Below are positions 57,215 to 64,000 of a DNA stretch of 64,000 bases, piece after piece. The notes under the pieces were generated by a model that was not told the DNA's origin, did no database searches, and worked only from the letters and a program-made list of their open reading frames with translations. The stretch comes from Enterococcus rivorum (GTDB taxonomy: Bacteria; Bacillota; Bacilli; Lactobacillales; Enterococcaceae). The translations under genes were made by a program, and so were the position numbers. The stretch's first letter is position 1; every line of letters begins with the position of its first letter. Location of the stretch: NCBI RefSeq assembly GCF_001742285.1, contig NZ_MIEK01000001.1:186001-250000 (forward strand), written 5' to 3'.

Positions 57215-58138
57215 TTATTCTTTCACCCCACCAATTGTTAACCCTTTGACAAAGTATTTTTGGAAAAATGGATAACTAATCGCAATTGGTAAAGTTGAAA
57301 TGACGACAATTGCCATTCGAGCTGACTCCCCTGGGATAGATGCCATACCACCGGCCAGTTGACTGCTGGCACCTGCATTTTGGGTAAGATATTGAATATT
57401 ATTCTGAATTTTCATCAATAAATATTGTAGTGGTACTAAGCTATCTTTTTGAATATATAGTAACGCGTTAAACCAATCATTCCAATAGCCTAAAGCTGCG
57501 AATAAACTAATCGTCGCAATTCCGGGAACTGCCAACGGCAACACAATCTGAAGGAAAATCCGTAACTCAGAGGCTCCATCAATTCTAGCAGACTCGATAA
57601 TAGAATCTGAAACAGAACGCTTAAAGAAGGTTCGCATGACAATAATATTAAATGGACTGACGGCCATTGGTAAAATCAAGGCCCAAATTGTATCCTTTAA
57701 CTGCAGTAAATTCGTCATCACAATATAATTAGCAACCATTCCTGGAGAAAATAGCATTGTAATCAAACAAAACACAGTAAAAAAACGACGGAAGGGAAAA
57801 TTCGACCGTGAGATAACATACGCATACAATGATGTTGCCGTACTGTTAATCAACGTACCTACGACTGTCACAACCACTGTTACAAACAGCGCTTGAAAGA
57901 TTTTTTGATTCATTTGATCGAATAAATAGGTATAGCCAAAGAAACTAAACTCTTTTGGCCAAAAGCTATAGCCATAAGTTGCTAATGCTGTTTCATTAGT
58001 TAAAGAAATTGCCACAACAAATAGAAACGGCAAAATACAAGAAAGAGCAAAAATAGCGATTAAGAAATTAAAAAATACATTGATAGGTTTATTAAACGAA
58101 CGAATTTCTACTTTTGAAACTGTTTTTTTCCTCAACAT
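57215..58138 (-). CDS. ABC importer permease, LplC type
   Basis: A 307-residue MalG-family permease with six membrane segments and the EAA loop ESARIDGASELRIFLQIVLP (contact site for the ATPase), ending FQKYFVKGLTIGGVKE. The start at 58138 (MLRKKTVSK) is 5 bases after AAGGGG; an in-frame GTG six bases earlier overlaps that site. It lies 12 bases after lplB. No ATPase gene accompanies it, so it probably uses a shared MsmK-type ATPase encoded elsewhere. Confidence 0.92.
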   Translation of the reverse strand: MLRKKTVSKVEIRSFNKPINVFFNFLIAIFALSCILPFLFVVAISLTNETALATYGYSFWPKEFSFFGYTYLFDQMNQKIFQALFVTVVVTVVGTLINSTATSLYAYVISRSNFPFRRFFTVFCLITMLFSPGMVANYIVMTNLLQLKDTIWALILPMAVSPFNIIVMRTFFKRSVSDSIIESARIDGASELRIFLQIVLPLAVPGIATISLFAALGYWNDWFNALLYIQKDSLVPLQYLLMKIQNNIQYLTQNAGASSQLAGGMASIPGESARMAIVVISTLPIAISYPFFQKYFVKGLTIGGVKE

Positions 58139-58150
58139 TTTCACCCCTTC

Positions 58151-59098
58151 TTAGAATAAGGCTGATTCATTATCGAATCGGCGGACAAGACCATTGGTAA
58201 TCATTAATAAGACAAACCCAACTGTGGATTGATATAAACCAGCAGCTGCGGTCATCCCCAGATCTCCTGTTGAGGTCAAACCATTATAGATATACGTATC
58301 TAGGACAGAAGTTACCTGATATAAGGACCCAGAATTTCTAGGTACATTATAGAATAAACCAAAGTCTGCTCTAAAAATATTTCCCACTGCCAAAATCGTT
58401 AAAATCGTCATCAATGGTAATAATTGAGGGATTGTTATATTTTTAATCTGCTGCCACTTACTGGCACCATCCACCATTGCCGCCTCATAATACGTTGGGT
58501 CAATCCCCATAACGGAAGCAAAGTAAATAATGCTATTGTAGCCGATTCCTTTCCAAGTTCCAATGAATACTAAAATAAATGGCCAAAATTTCGGCTCACT
58601 ATACCAATTAATTGGTGTTCCTCCATTGCTTGTAATCCATTGATTGAAAATGCCTTTATCTGGACTTAAAAATGCATACACAAAATACCCGATAATAACC
58701 CAAGATAAAAAGTAAGGCAATAAAGACATTGTTTGATAAACTTTTACCAAACGCTTATTCCGTAACTCGCTCATTACAATTGCAAAAAAGACAGAAATGA
58801 TGAGATTTAATGTAATAAATGTCACGTTGTACAACACTGTATTTTTAGTAATCAAGAACGCATCATTGGATGAAAATAAAAACTTGAAGTTTTCCAACCC
58901 CACCCATGGACTTGCCTTCAAACTAGCAAGAAACCCATCTGAAGAAATATGAAAATCTTTAAAAGCCACAACGTTTGTCAACACTGGAATGTAAAAGAAA
59001 AAAATCATCCAGACCATCGCCGGAATCGCCATAATAATCAGTGCTTTATAGCGCCACACATTCTCCCAAAATTTGGCGCTTTTTGATTTTCGTTTCAT
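58151..59098 (-). CDS. ABC importer permease, LplB type
   Basis: A 315-residue MalF-family permease with six membrane segments: LIIMAIPAMVWMIFFFYIPV at about 20-40, and the EAA loop EAAMVDGASKWQQIKNITIP. It forms the channel with the LplC-type permease. First gene of the importer operon, which continues through the binding protein, YesL-like, kinase and response regulator genes. ATG with AAAGGAG upstream. Confidence 0.92.
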   Translation of the reverse strand: MKRKSKSAKFWENVWRYKALIIMAIPAMVWMIFFFYIPVLTNVVAFKDFHISSDGFLASLKASPWVGLENFKFLFSSNDAFLITKNTVLYNVTFITLNLIISVFFAIVMSELRNKRLVKVYQTMSLLPYFLSWVIIGYFVYAFLSPDKGIFNQWITSNGGTPINWYSEPKFWPFILVFIGTWKGIGYNSIIYFASVMGIDPTYYEAAMVDGASKWQQIKNITIPQLLPLMTILTILAVGNIFRADFGLFYNVPRNSGSLYQVTSVLDTYIYNGLTSTGDLGMTAAAGLYQSTVGFVLLMITNGLVRRFDNESALF

Positions 59099-59169
59099 TT
59101 ACTCAACTCCTTTCCTAAAATCTCTACATTTGAATTGTAGCCTTCTCAAACTAAAATAAGAATAAACAA

Positions 59170-59209
59170 ATTATAGATGTTCTTATAAAAAATATAGATA
59201 TTTATAGAA
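59170..59209 (-). promoter_or_regulatory. Importer operon promoter with phased TATAGA repeats
   Basis: Plus-strand TATAGAT occurs at 59172 and 59193 and TATAGAA at 59203, spaced 21 and 10 bases, i.e. on one face of the helix. On the minus strand a TATAAT (59170-59175) lacks a good -35, and the second repeat covers that position. This suits activation by the AraC-type response regulator encoded in the same operon. Confidence 0.45.
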
Positions 59210-59520
59210 TGTAGAAAAGATACTCTATGAAAGTGATTCCTCCATGCTATCCTCATCATAAAAATGAGAAGGCAGCCATTATGGCAAGTTACCAAAATTC
59301 AAAAATCGCTATAAAATCAGAAAACTAAAAAGTAACTGCTAACGATCTAGTCAAAATCACTCGCTACATTACTGAAACAGCCTGTTGGCAAATGGTTCGT
59401 GAAAAGTCGCTGCATTTGAGGTCATTCAAAACTCATTGCCACGCTATTTGTACTTACAGGATTGATTGAACCTACAGTTAAAATAGAAATTAATAGAATT
59501 GCTACTGTAAATACGAAAAA

Positions 59521-59561
59521 GAGACCCAGACAAAACTAAAAATCAGTTTTGTTTCGGTCTC
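59521..59561 (-). terminator. Terminator after the RsmC-like gene (3' half of a dispersed repeat, copy F)
   Basis: GAGACC (59521-59526) pairs with GGTCTC (59556-59561), and ACAAAACT with AGTTTTGT inside; on the minus strand CTTTTTCG follows. The loop GATTTTT and the flanking TTATTCGAATTTA match copies A-C. Confidence 0.82.
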
Positions 59562-59694
59562 TAAATTCGAATAAGTAGCAAGAGCAAAGCAGCCTCTGCA
59601 CTTTTCCTCCCTCTCATCAAGCGATACAAGCTAAAGAATAACGTTCTTGAAGGTCTGATTATTTCTCAAGACTAATCACTTTTAGCTTAAACAA

Positions 59695-60306
59695 CTATTC
59701 CACTTCTTCTTTAACACTTTTCAAAATATAATAACCTTTGTCTTTTTTGACTAGCTCCACATTGCCGAAAACATCTTCCATCTTTTTCTCAGCACTTGGT
59801 GCGCCTTGTTTCTTTTGAATCACGACTGTTAACGTCCCTCCAACTTCAAGTAACGGATGAGCTTCACTTAAAATTTCGTGAACGACTTTTTTCCCTGCCC
59901 GAATTGGCGGATTACTGACAATTGCTGCATATTTTTCTTCATGAACAGATTCATAGATATTTGATGCATGGACATCCACGGTTTCAATTCGATTACGAAC
60001 CGCATTTTCTTTTGCTAATGCTACCGCGCGAGTATTCACATCAATCATTTCCACTGTTCGTCCTGTAATTGAAGCTAACGTCAACCCAATTGGTCCATAG
60101 CCACAACCCACATCTAAAATTTTTCCCTCTGGCAGTTGCTCCCACTCAAAGGTATCAATCAATACTCTTGAACCATAATCCACCGTTTTCTTTGAAAAGA
60201 CCCCACTATCGGTCACAAATTGAAATGTTTTTCCTCTTAATTCAAAAGCCCATTGCTCCAAATGATGAGCCAGCTCTGGATTTTCTGTATAATAATGATT
60301 TGCCAT
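59695..60306 (-). CDS. Class I SAM-dependent methyltransferase, RsmC/YbxB-like
   Basis: A 203-residue protein of the MTS family: ILDVGCGYGPIGLTLA (SAM motif I, about residues 63-78), DVNTRAVALAKENA, and the NPPIRAGK catalytic motif typical of N-methyltransferases acting on rRNA guanine. It is single-domain like Gram-positive YbxB, shorter than E. coli RsmC. Its exact target is unproven. It lies 13 bases after the SGNH hydrolase gene. Confidence 0.87.
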   Translation of the reverse strand: MANHYYTENPELAHHLEQWAFELRGKTFQFVTDSGVFSKKTVDYGSRVLIDTFEWEQLPEGKILDVGCGYGPIGLTLASITGRTVEMIDVNTRAVALAKENAVRNRIETVDVHASNIYESVHEEKYAAIVSNPPIRAGKKVVHEILSEAHPLLEVGGTLTVVIQKKQGAPSAEKKMEDVFGNVELVKKDKGYYILKSVKEEVE

Positions 60307-60319
60307 AATCTTCTTCTTC

Positions 60320-60913
60320 CTAACCTTGTTTTTTCACCAGTCTACCTTTTATTTCCTTCACAATCAAGTCCGCCAGTAAATCATACCCTAACTGAGAAAA
60401 GTGCAAGCCATCTACCTGTAAAAGCGTTTCTGTTTCAGGATAGGCCGTCATTGTCTGATACAAATCGATCAGCGGTATTTGCTGGTTTTTTGCCACTTCT
60501 TTTCCTTTAAGAACAATTTGAGCAACTTTTTCTTTAGGACGTTCAGGCCTTCTTCCCGATGCAACATAGGGAGCCGTAATTAAGACCACTTTTTCCCGAC
60601 CAATTTCTCGAATCATTTTTTCCAAGTTTTCTCCATATTGAGTCACGGAAACTGGACGATCGACAGAACAATCATTTGCTCCAAAAAAGATCACCACAAT
60701 ATCTGGTTTTTCCTGTAGGACTTCTTTTTCTAAACGTTTTAAGCCATCTTCAGTCGTATCTCCTGGCATACCCGCATTCACTAATGTCACATCTTCTAGA
60801 TCAAGCCGATAAAGCCTTTCCTTGATCAAATTTATTAATACAGGAGAAACGGCTTCTTTGAAATAGCCAGCTGTAATACTATCACCAAACAAAACAATTT
60901 TTTTCATGCTCAT
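60320..60913 (-). CDS. SGNH/GDSL-type esterase or lipase
   Basis: A 197-residue hydrolase with the four family blocks: FGDSITAGY (nucleophile Ser), VNAGMPGDTT (Gly), FFGANDCS (Asn) and VDGLHFSQLGYDLL (Asp, His). No signal peptide, so it is probably cytoplasmic. The substrate is unknown. Two ATGs (MSMKK or MKK) are possible. First gene of a two-gene minus-strand unit. Confidence 0.87.
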   Translation of the reverse strand: MSMKKIVLFGDSITAGYFKEAVSPVLINLIKERLYRLDLEDVTLVNAGMPGDTTEDGLKRLEKEVLQEKPDIVVIFFGANDCSVDRPVSVTQYGENLEKMIREIGREKVVLITAPYVASGRRPERPKEKVAQIVLKGKEVAKNQQIPLIDLYQTMTAYPETETLLQVDGLHFSQLGYDLLADLIVKEIKGRLVKKQG

Positions 60914-61017
60914 TTTTCCTATTCCTATTTATTTGTTTTTATCATATCATTATTTGATGTTTTTTGCTGTACCCAATGATTCTTTTTACAATTTCAGGTG
61001 TGGATAGAAGGAAATTA

Positions 61018-61026
61018 TGTTAAAAT
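61018..61026 (+). promoter_or_regulatory. Extended -10 promoter candidate for coaA
   Basis: TGTTAAAAT (TG-N-TAAAAT) ends about 38 bases before the coaA ATG; no good -35 is visible, as expected for an extended -10 element. Confidence 0.5.
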
Positions 61027-61064
61027 GTACAAGAGTTTAAATGTTGGTTTTTGTGGAGGAATCG

Positions 61065-61988
61065 ATGGACAACAAAATGAATTTTTATCGTATTTCTCGT
61101 GAAGAATGGCAAGGCTTCTATCGTGATGGCAAAGCACCACTAACTGAAGCTGAATTAGAAAGCATTAAAGGGTTTAATGACCAGATTTCTTTAAAGGATG
61201 TACAGGATATTTATGTTCCCCTTACTCACTTGATTCATTTATACATGAAAGAATTTGAATCGCTAACAGTAAGTAAAGGCTTGTTTTTGCATGAATATGT
61301 GCCAGTCCCCCCGTTTATTATCGGAATTGCTGGAAGTGTAGCCGTTGGGAAAAGTACCACTGCTCGGTTATTACAAACAATTCTTGCTCGCACATTCAAA
61401 CGAAGAAATGTACAATTAATTACAACCGATGGCTTCTTATACCCAAATAAAGTTTTGGAAGAAAAAGGCCTTATGGATCGCAAAGGATTTCCGGAAAGTT
61501 ACGACATGGAACGCTTAATCACGTTTCTAAATGAAGTCAAAAGCGGCCAAGAAGAAATCAAAGCTCCTTTATATTCTCACAGTGTCTACGACATTATTGA
61601 AAATGAATACGAGATTATTCAACAGCCAGATATCCTGATTGTTGAAGGTATCAATACTTTGCAACTGCCTGCAAACCAACAGATTTATATCAGCGACTTT
61701 TTTGACTTTTCTGTCTTTGTGGATGCAGAGTCAGAACTTATCAGAAAATGGTACTTAGATCGTTTTGGCGCCTTGTTGGATACGGCTTTCTTAGAGCCTG
61801 ATAACTATTACTATCAATATGCTATTGGTGACAGAGAAGAAGCCTTTACTATGGCTAAAAATGTCTGGAAAACCATCAACCTAAAAAACTTGGAAGAATA
61901 TATTTTACCAACCCGCGAACGGGCGGACTTGATTCTTCATAAGACAGACAATCATATTATTGATGAAATTTTCCTACGTAAATATTAG
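61065..61988 (+). CDS. coaA: Pantothenate kinase type I
   Basis: A 307-residue P-loop kinase carrying out the first step of coenzyme A synthesis (ATP + pantothenate). It has GSVAVGKST (90-98), TTDGFLYPN, RKGFPESYD and the EGINTLQ segment. The start at 61065 follows GGAGG by 5 bases; an eight-codon upstream extension has no ribosome site. It stands alone before guaA. Confidence 0.95.
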   Translation: MDNKMNFYRISREEWQGFYRDGKAPLTEAELESIKGFNDQISLKDVQDIYVPLTHLIHLYMKEFESLTVSKGLFLHEYVPVPPFIIGIAGSVAVGKSTTARLLQTILARTFKRRNVQLITTDGFLYPNKVLEEKGLMDRKGFPESYDMERLITFLNEVKSGQEEIKAPLYSHSVYDIIENEYEIIQQPDILIVEGINTLQLPANQQIYISDFFDFSVFVDAESELIRKWYLDRFGALLDTAFLEPDNYYYQYAIGDREEAFTMAKNVWKTINLKNLEEYILPTRERADLILHKTDNHIIDEIFLRKY

Positions 61989-62053
61989 AACAAAAAAGTA
62001 GACGAATTTTTCGCGCTTAAAAAGTTTTTTTGCTACAATCAATTATAATTTCT

Positions 62054-62086
62054 AAATTGCTATAGTTTTACTATATATAGCAATTT
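62054..62086 (+). promoter_or_regulatory. Hairpin in the guaA leader
   Basis: AAATTGCTATA (62054-62064) pairs perfectly with TATAGCAATTT (62076-62086). It lies between a TATAAT (62044-62049) and the guaA ribosome site. No purine-riboswitch core is seen, and it is too AT-rich for a confident terminator. Confidence 0.45.
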
Positions 62087-62118
62087 AAGATAAATCTAAA
62101 TGAATAGGGGTAATACAC

Positions 62119-63675
62119 GTGACCAACGTTGCCGATTTGACAACTGTCGAAAAAATTATTGTTTTAGACTTCGGTAGTCAATACAATCAATTGATTACAC
62201 GCCGTATCCGTGAGTTTGGTGTTTTTTCAGAACTACTAAGCCACAGAACAACAGCCGAAGAAATTCGTAAAATGAACCCAAAAGGAATCATCTTTTCAGG
62301 TGGACCTAACAGTGTCTACGATGATAATGCCTTCCGCATTGACCCAGAGATCTATGAATTAGGAATTCCGATTCTAGGTATTTGCTACGGTATGCAACTT
62401 ATGACGTACAATTTAGGTGGAAAAGTAGAACCTGCCGATAACCGCGAATACGGAAAAGCAGAGTTAGACCTACTAAACGCTGGATCTCCTTTATTCAAAG
62501 AAACACCTACTAAGCAAACCGTTTGGATGAGTCACGGTGATTTAGTTACTGCTATTCCAACAGGTTTTGAAAAAGTTGCCACAAGCAAAGACTGCCCTAT
62601 CGCTTCTATCCAAGATGAAACTCGTCAATTCTTTGGCGTTCAATTCCATCCAGAAGTGAATCATTCTGAATACGGAAACCTATTGTTACGTCATTTTGCC
62701 TTTGATATTTGTCATTGTGAAGGAAACTGGACAATGGATAATTTCATTGACATGGAAGTTGCAAAAGTTCGCGAAAAAGTAGGCGACAAAAAAGTCTTAC
62801 TTGCTTTATCAGGCGGAGTAGATTCCAGCGTTGTTGGCGTTTTACTACAAAAAGCAATCGGGGATCAATTAACCTGTATCTTTGTCGATCACGGTTTATT
62901 GCGTAAAAATGAAGGCGATCAAGTAATGGAAATGTTAGGCGGTAAATTCGGTCTAAACATTATCCGTGTTGATGCTCAAGACCGCTTCTTAAATAAATTA
63001 GCTGGCGTTTCTGATCCAGAAGTAAAACGCAAAATCATCGGTAATGAATTCGTTTATGTCTTTGATGATGAAGCAACAAAGCTTAAGGGGATTGACTTCC
63101 TTGCACAAGGAACGTTATATACTGATGTCATCGAAAGTGGGACAGAAACGGCTCAAACGATTAAATCCCATCATAACGTTGGTGGATTACCAGAAGATAT
63201 GCAATTTGAACTAATCGAACCTTTAAACACTTTATTTAAAGATGAAGTTCGTGCCTTAGGAACACAGCTAGGTATGCCTGACAGCATCGTTTGGCGCCAA
63301 CCGTTCCCTGGACCAGGTTTGGGCATTCGTGTGCTTGGCGAAATAACTGCTGAAAAATTAGAAATCGTTCGCGAATCAGATGCCATCTTACGTGAAGAAA
63401 TCGTTAATGCTGGCCTAGACCGTGACGTTTGGCAATATTTCACCGTTTTACCGGGAATTCGTAGTGTGGGTGTTATGGGCGATGGTCGTACGTACGACTA
63501 TACTGTCGGCATTCGCGCAGTCACTTCAATTGATGGTATGACTGCTGACTTTGCCAGAATCCCATGGGATGTCTTACAGAAAATTTCTGTGAGAATTGTC
63601 AACGAAGTCGCTCATGTGAATCGGATTGTTTATGATATTACAAGTAAACCACCTGCAACTGTGGAGTGGGAATAA
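62119..63675 (+). CDS. guaA: GMP synthase (glutamine-hydrolysing)
   Basis: A 518-residue enzyme converting XMP to GMP. The glutamine amidotransferase domain has Cys89 (GICYGMQLM), His177 and Glu179 (FHPEV). The ATP-pyrophosphatase domain has SGGVDSS (231-237). The C-terminal dimerisation domain ends [12 protein letters not shown]. The start is GTG, about 9 bases after AGGGG. The guaA 3' end is a known integration site for genomic islands in various bacteria, relevant to what lies downstream. Confidence 0.97.
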   Translation: MTNVADLTTVEKIIVLDFGSQYNQLITRRIREFGVFSELLSHRTTAEEIRKMNPKGIIFSGGPNSVYDDNAFRIDPEIYELGIPILGICYGMQLMTYNLGGKVEPADNREYGKAELDLLNAGSPLFKETPTKQTVWMSHGDLVTAIPTGFEKVATSKDCPIASIQDETRQFFGVQFHPEVNHSEYGNLLLRHFAFDICHCEGNWTMDNFIDMEVAKVREKVGDKKVLLALSGGVDSSVVGVLLQKAIGDQLTCIFVDHGLLRKNEGDQVMEMLGGKFGLNIIRVDAQDRFLNKLAGVSDPEVKRKIIGNEFVYVFDDEATKLKGIDFLAQGTLYTDVIESGTETAQTIKSHHNVGGLPEDMQFELIEPLNTLFKDEVRALGTQLGMPDSIVWRQPFPGPGLGIRVLGEITAEKLEIVRESDAILREEIVNAGLDRDVWQYFTVLPGIRSVGVMGDGRTYDYTVGIRAVTSIDGMTADFARIPWDVLQKISVRIVNEVAHVNRIVYDITSKPPATVEWE

Positions 63676-63679
63676 GATA

Positions 63680-63723
63680 AAAAGCTTTGGAAACTCTTAT
63701 TTATAGGGATTTCCAAGGCTTTT
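63680..63723 (+). terminator. guaA terminator
   Basis: AAAAGCTTTGGAAA (63680-63693) pairs with TTTCCAAGGCTTTT (63710-63723), one mismatch, followed by CTTTTGTC. Confidence 0.85.
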
Positions 63724-63779
63724 CTTTTGTCTGTGATAACAATTTGATAACAGTTTATTTTATTTCAAAATAATCTATA

Positions 63780-64000
63780 TCATTTACTTACATATTCTTG
63801 AGGGGAAAAATAGTCCTTTCTTTTTTCAGGTACGTTTGTCCAACAAGAGCTTATATTATGTTTTTTACAAAATTCATAAGTTGATTCTCCCAAATATTGT
63901 TTAGTTTTTTCGAAATTTTGTGCCTTTCTAGTATTATAAGTTTGCCATCCACAAAAATATATTTTATCTGACTCAGGTACATCAATTTTTTTATACTGGG
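63780..64000 (-). CDS. Unrecognised protein, C-terminal part (gene runs off the window)
   Basis: The minus-strand frame from 63998 to the TGA at 63780-63782 is open for 72 codons, with coding-like composition: QYKKIDVPESDKIYFCGWQT at the window edge and FCKKHNISSCWTNVPEKRKD near the end. It has four cysteines and several aromatic residues. I do not recognise the family. The other two minus-strand frames are broken by stops. It converges on guaA across the terminator and could be the edge of an accessory region. Confidence 0.6.
   Translation of the reverse strand, partial: QYKKIDVPESDKIYFCGWQTYNTRKAQNFEKTKQYLGESTYEFCKKHNISSCWTNVPEKRKDYFSPQEYVSK

Larger units (their letters stand above)
59099..59694. 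other. 596-base intergenic region with possible decayed reading frame
   Basis: The left end holds the importer promoter region (59170-59209). At 59281 the plus strand reads a short frame (MASYQNSKIAIKSEN, stop), then stays open for about 47 more codons (VTANDLVKITRYITETACWQ...), which looks like a decayed gene, though I do not recognise it. The right part holds the terminator at 59521-59561. Confidence 0.35.

Noticed and set aside
61989-62118. Purine riboswitch before guaA
   Set aside because: The leader has an AT-rich hairpin but no recognisable purine-aptamer core or three-way junction sequence.

Overview
The window comes from a low-GC Gram-positive of the Lactobacillales, most likely an Enterococcus. 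This rests on the S10-spc-alpha ribosomal order with adk and infA inside it, the zinc-ribbon type S14, strong AGGAGG ribosome sites, the rpiA / serine-recombinase-like / gpmA neighbourhood, and a BmpA-NupABC nucleoside importer beside deo genes. The layout resembles what I recall of E. faecalis, but I cannot fix the species by reading alone. No rRNA, tRNA, CRISPR array or intact insertion sequence is visible.

Layout. (1) 1-1558: the 3' end of proC and ppnP on the + strand, facing an XRE-cupin regulator. (2) 2.2-16.6 kb, minus strand: the S10-spc-alpha superoperon from rpsJ to rplQ, with rpmJ and rpmD included, a strong promoter before rpsJ and an internal promoter before infA. (3) 17-21.6 kb, minus strand: the str operon rpsL-rpsG-fusA-tuf with a near-consensus promoter and a structured leader. 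(4) 21.8-25.7 kb: rpiA, a serine recombinase homologue that has lost its catalytic serine and other active-site residues, gpmA, and an iron-type alcohol dehydrogenase. (5) 25.8-38.7 kb: nucleoside salvage, made up of deoB-punA-deoD, the nupABC/bmpA importer, cdd, deoC, pdp, a LacI-type regulator and a divergent adenosine deaminase. Imported nucleosides can be deaminated, phosphorolysed and fed through deoxyribose 5-phosphate into central metabolism. (6) 38.9-59.1 kb: a host N-glycan utilisation locus. It holds a secreted GH85 endo-beta-N-acetylglucosaminidase, cytoplasmic GH20, ROK kinase, GH38, GH125 and GH92 enzymes, a GntR repressor with two identical operators, a YesM/YesN two-component system, a YesL-like protein, and an oligosaccharide ABC importer (LplB-LplC-lipoprotein) with no ATPase of its own. 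(7) 59.7-64 kb: an RsmC-like methyltransferase, an SGNH hydrolase, coaA, guaA, and the 3' end of an unrecognised gene running off the right edge.

The proposed working of region 6 is as follows. GH85 cuts N-glycans from host glycoproteins outside the cell. The LplBC importer brings in the oligosaccharide, and GH92, GH38, GH125 and GH20 trim it to mannose and GlcNAc. The ROK kinase phosphorylates a released sugar. The GntR regulator, candidate CcpA sites and the two-component system would control expression. No beta-mannosidase or mannosyl-GlcNAc phosphorylase is seen here, so the last linkage must be cut by something encoded elsewhere.

The least expected structures are non-coding. At 56.78-57.20 kb, between lplC and the binding-protein gene, lie four tandem units of about 119 bp, each able to form a long nested hairpin with compensating base changes between units. 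A second family of dispersed elements, each ending in a terminator-like hairpin, occurs in at least three clear copies plus diverged or partial ones, again with a compensatory pair change between copies.
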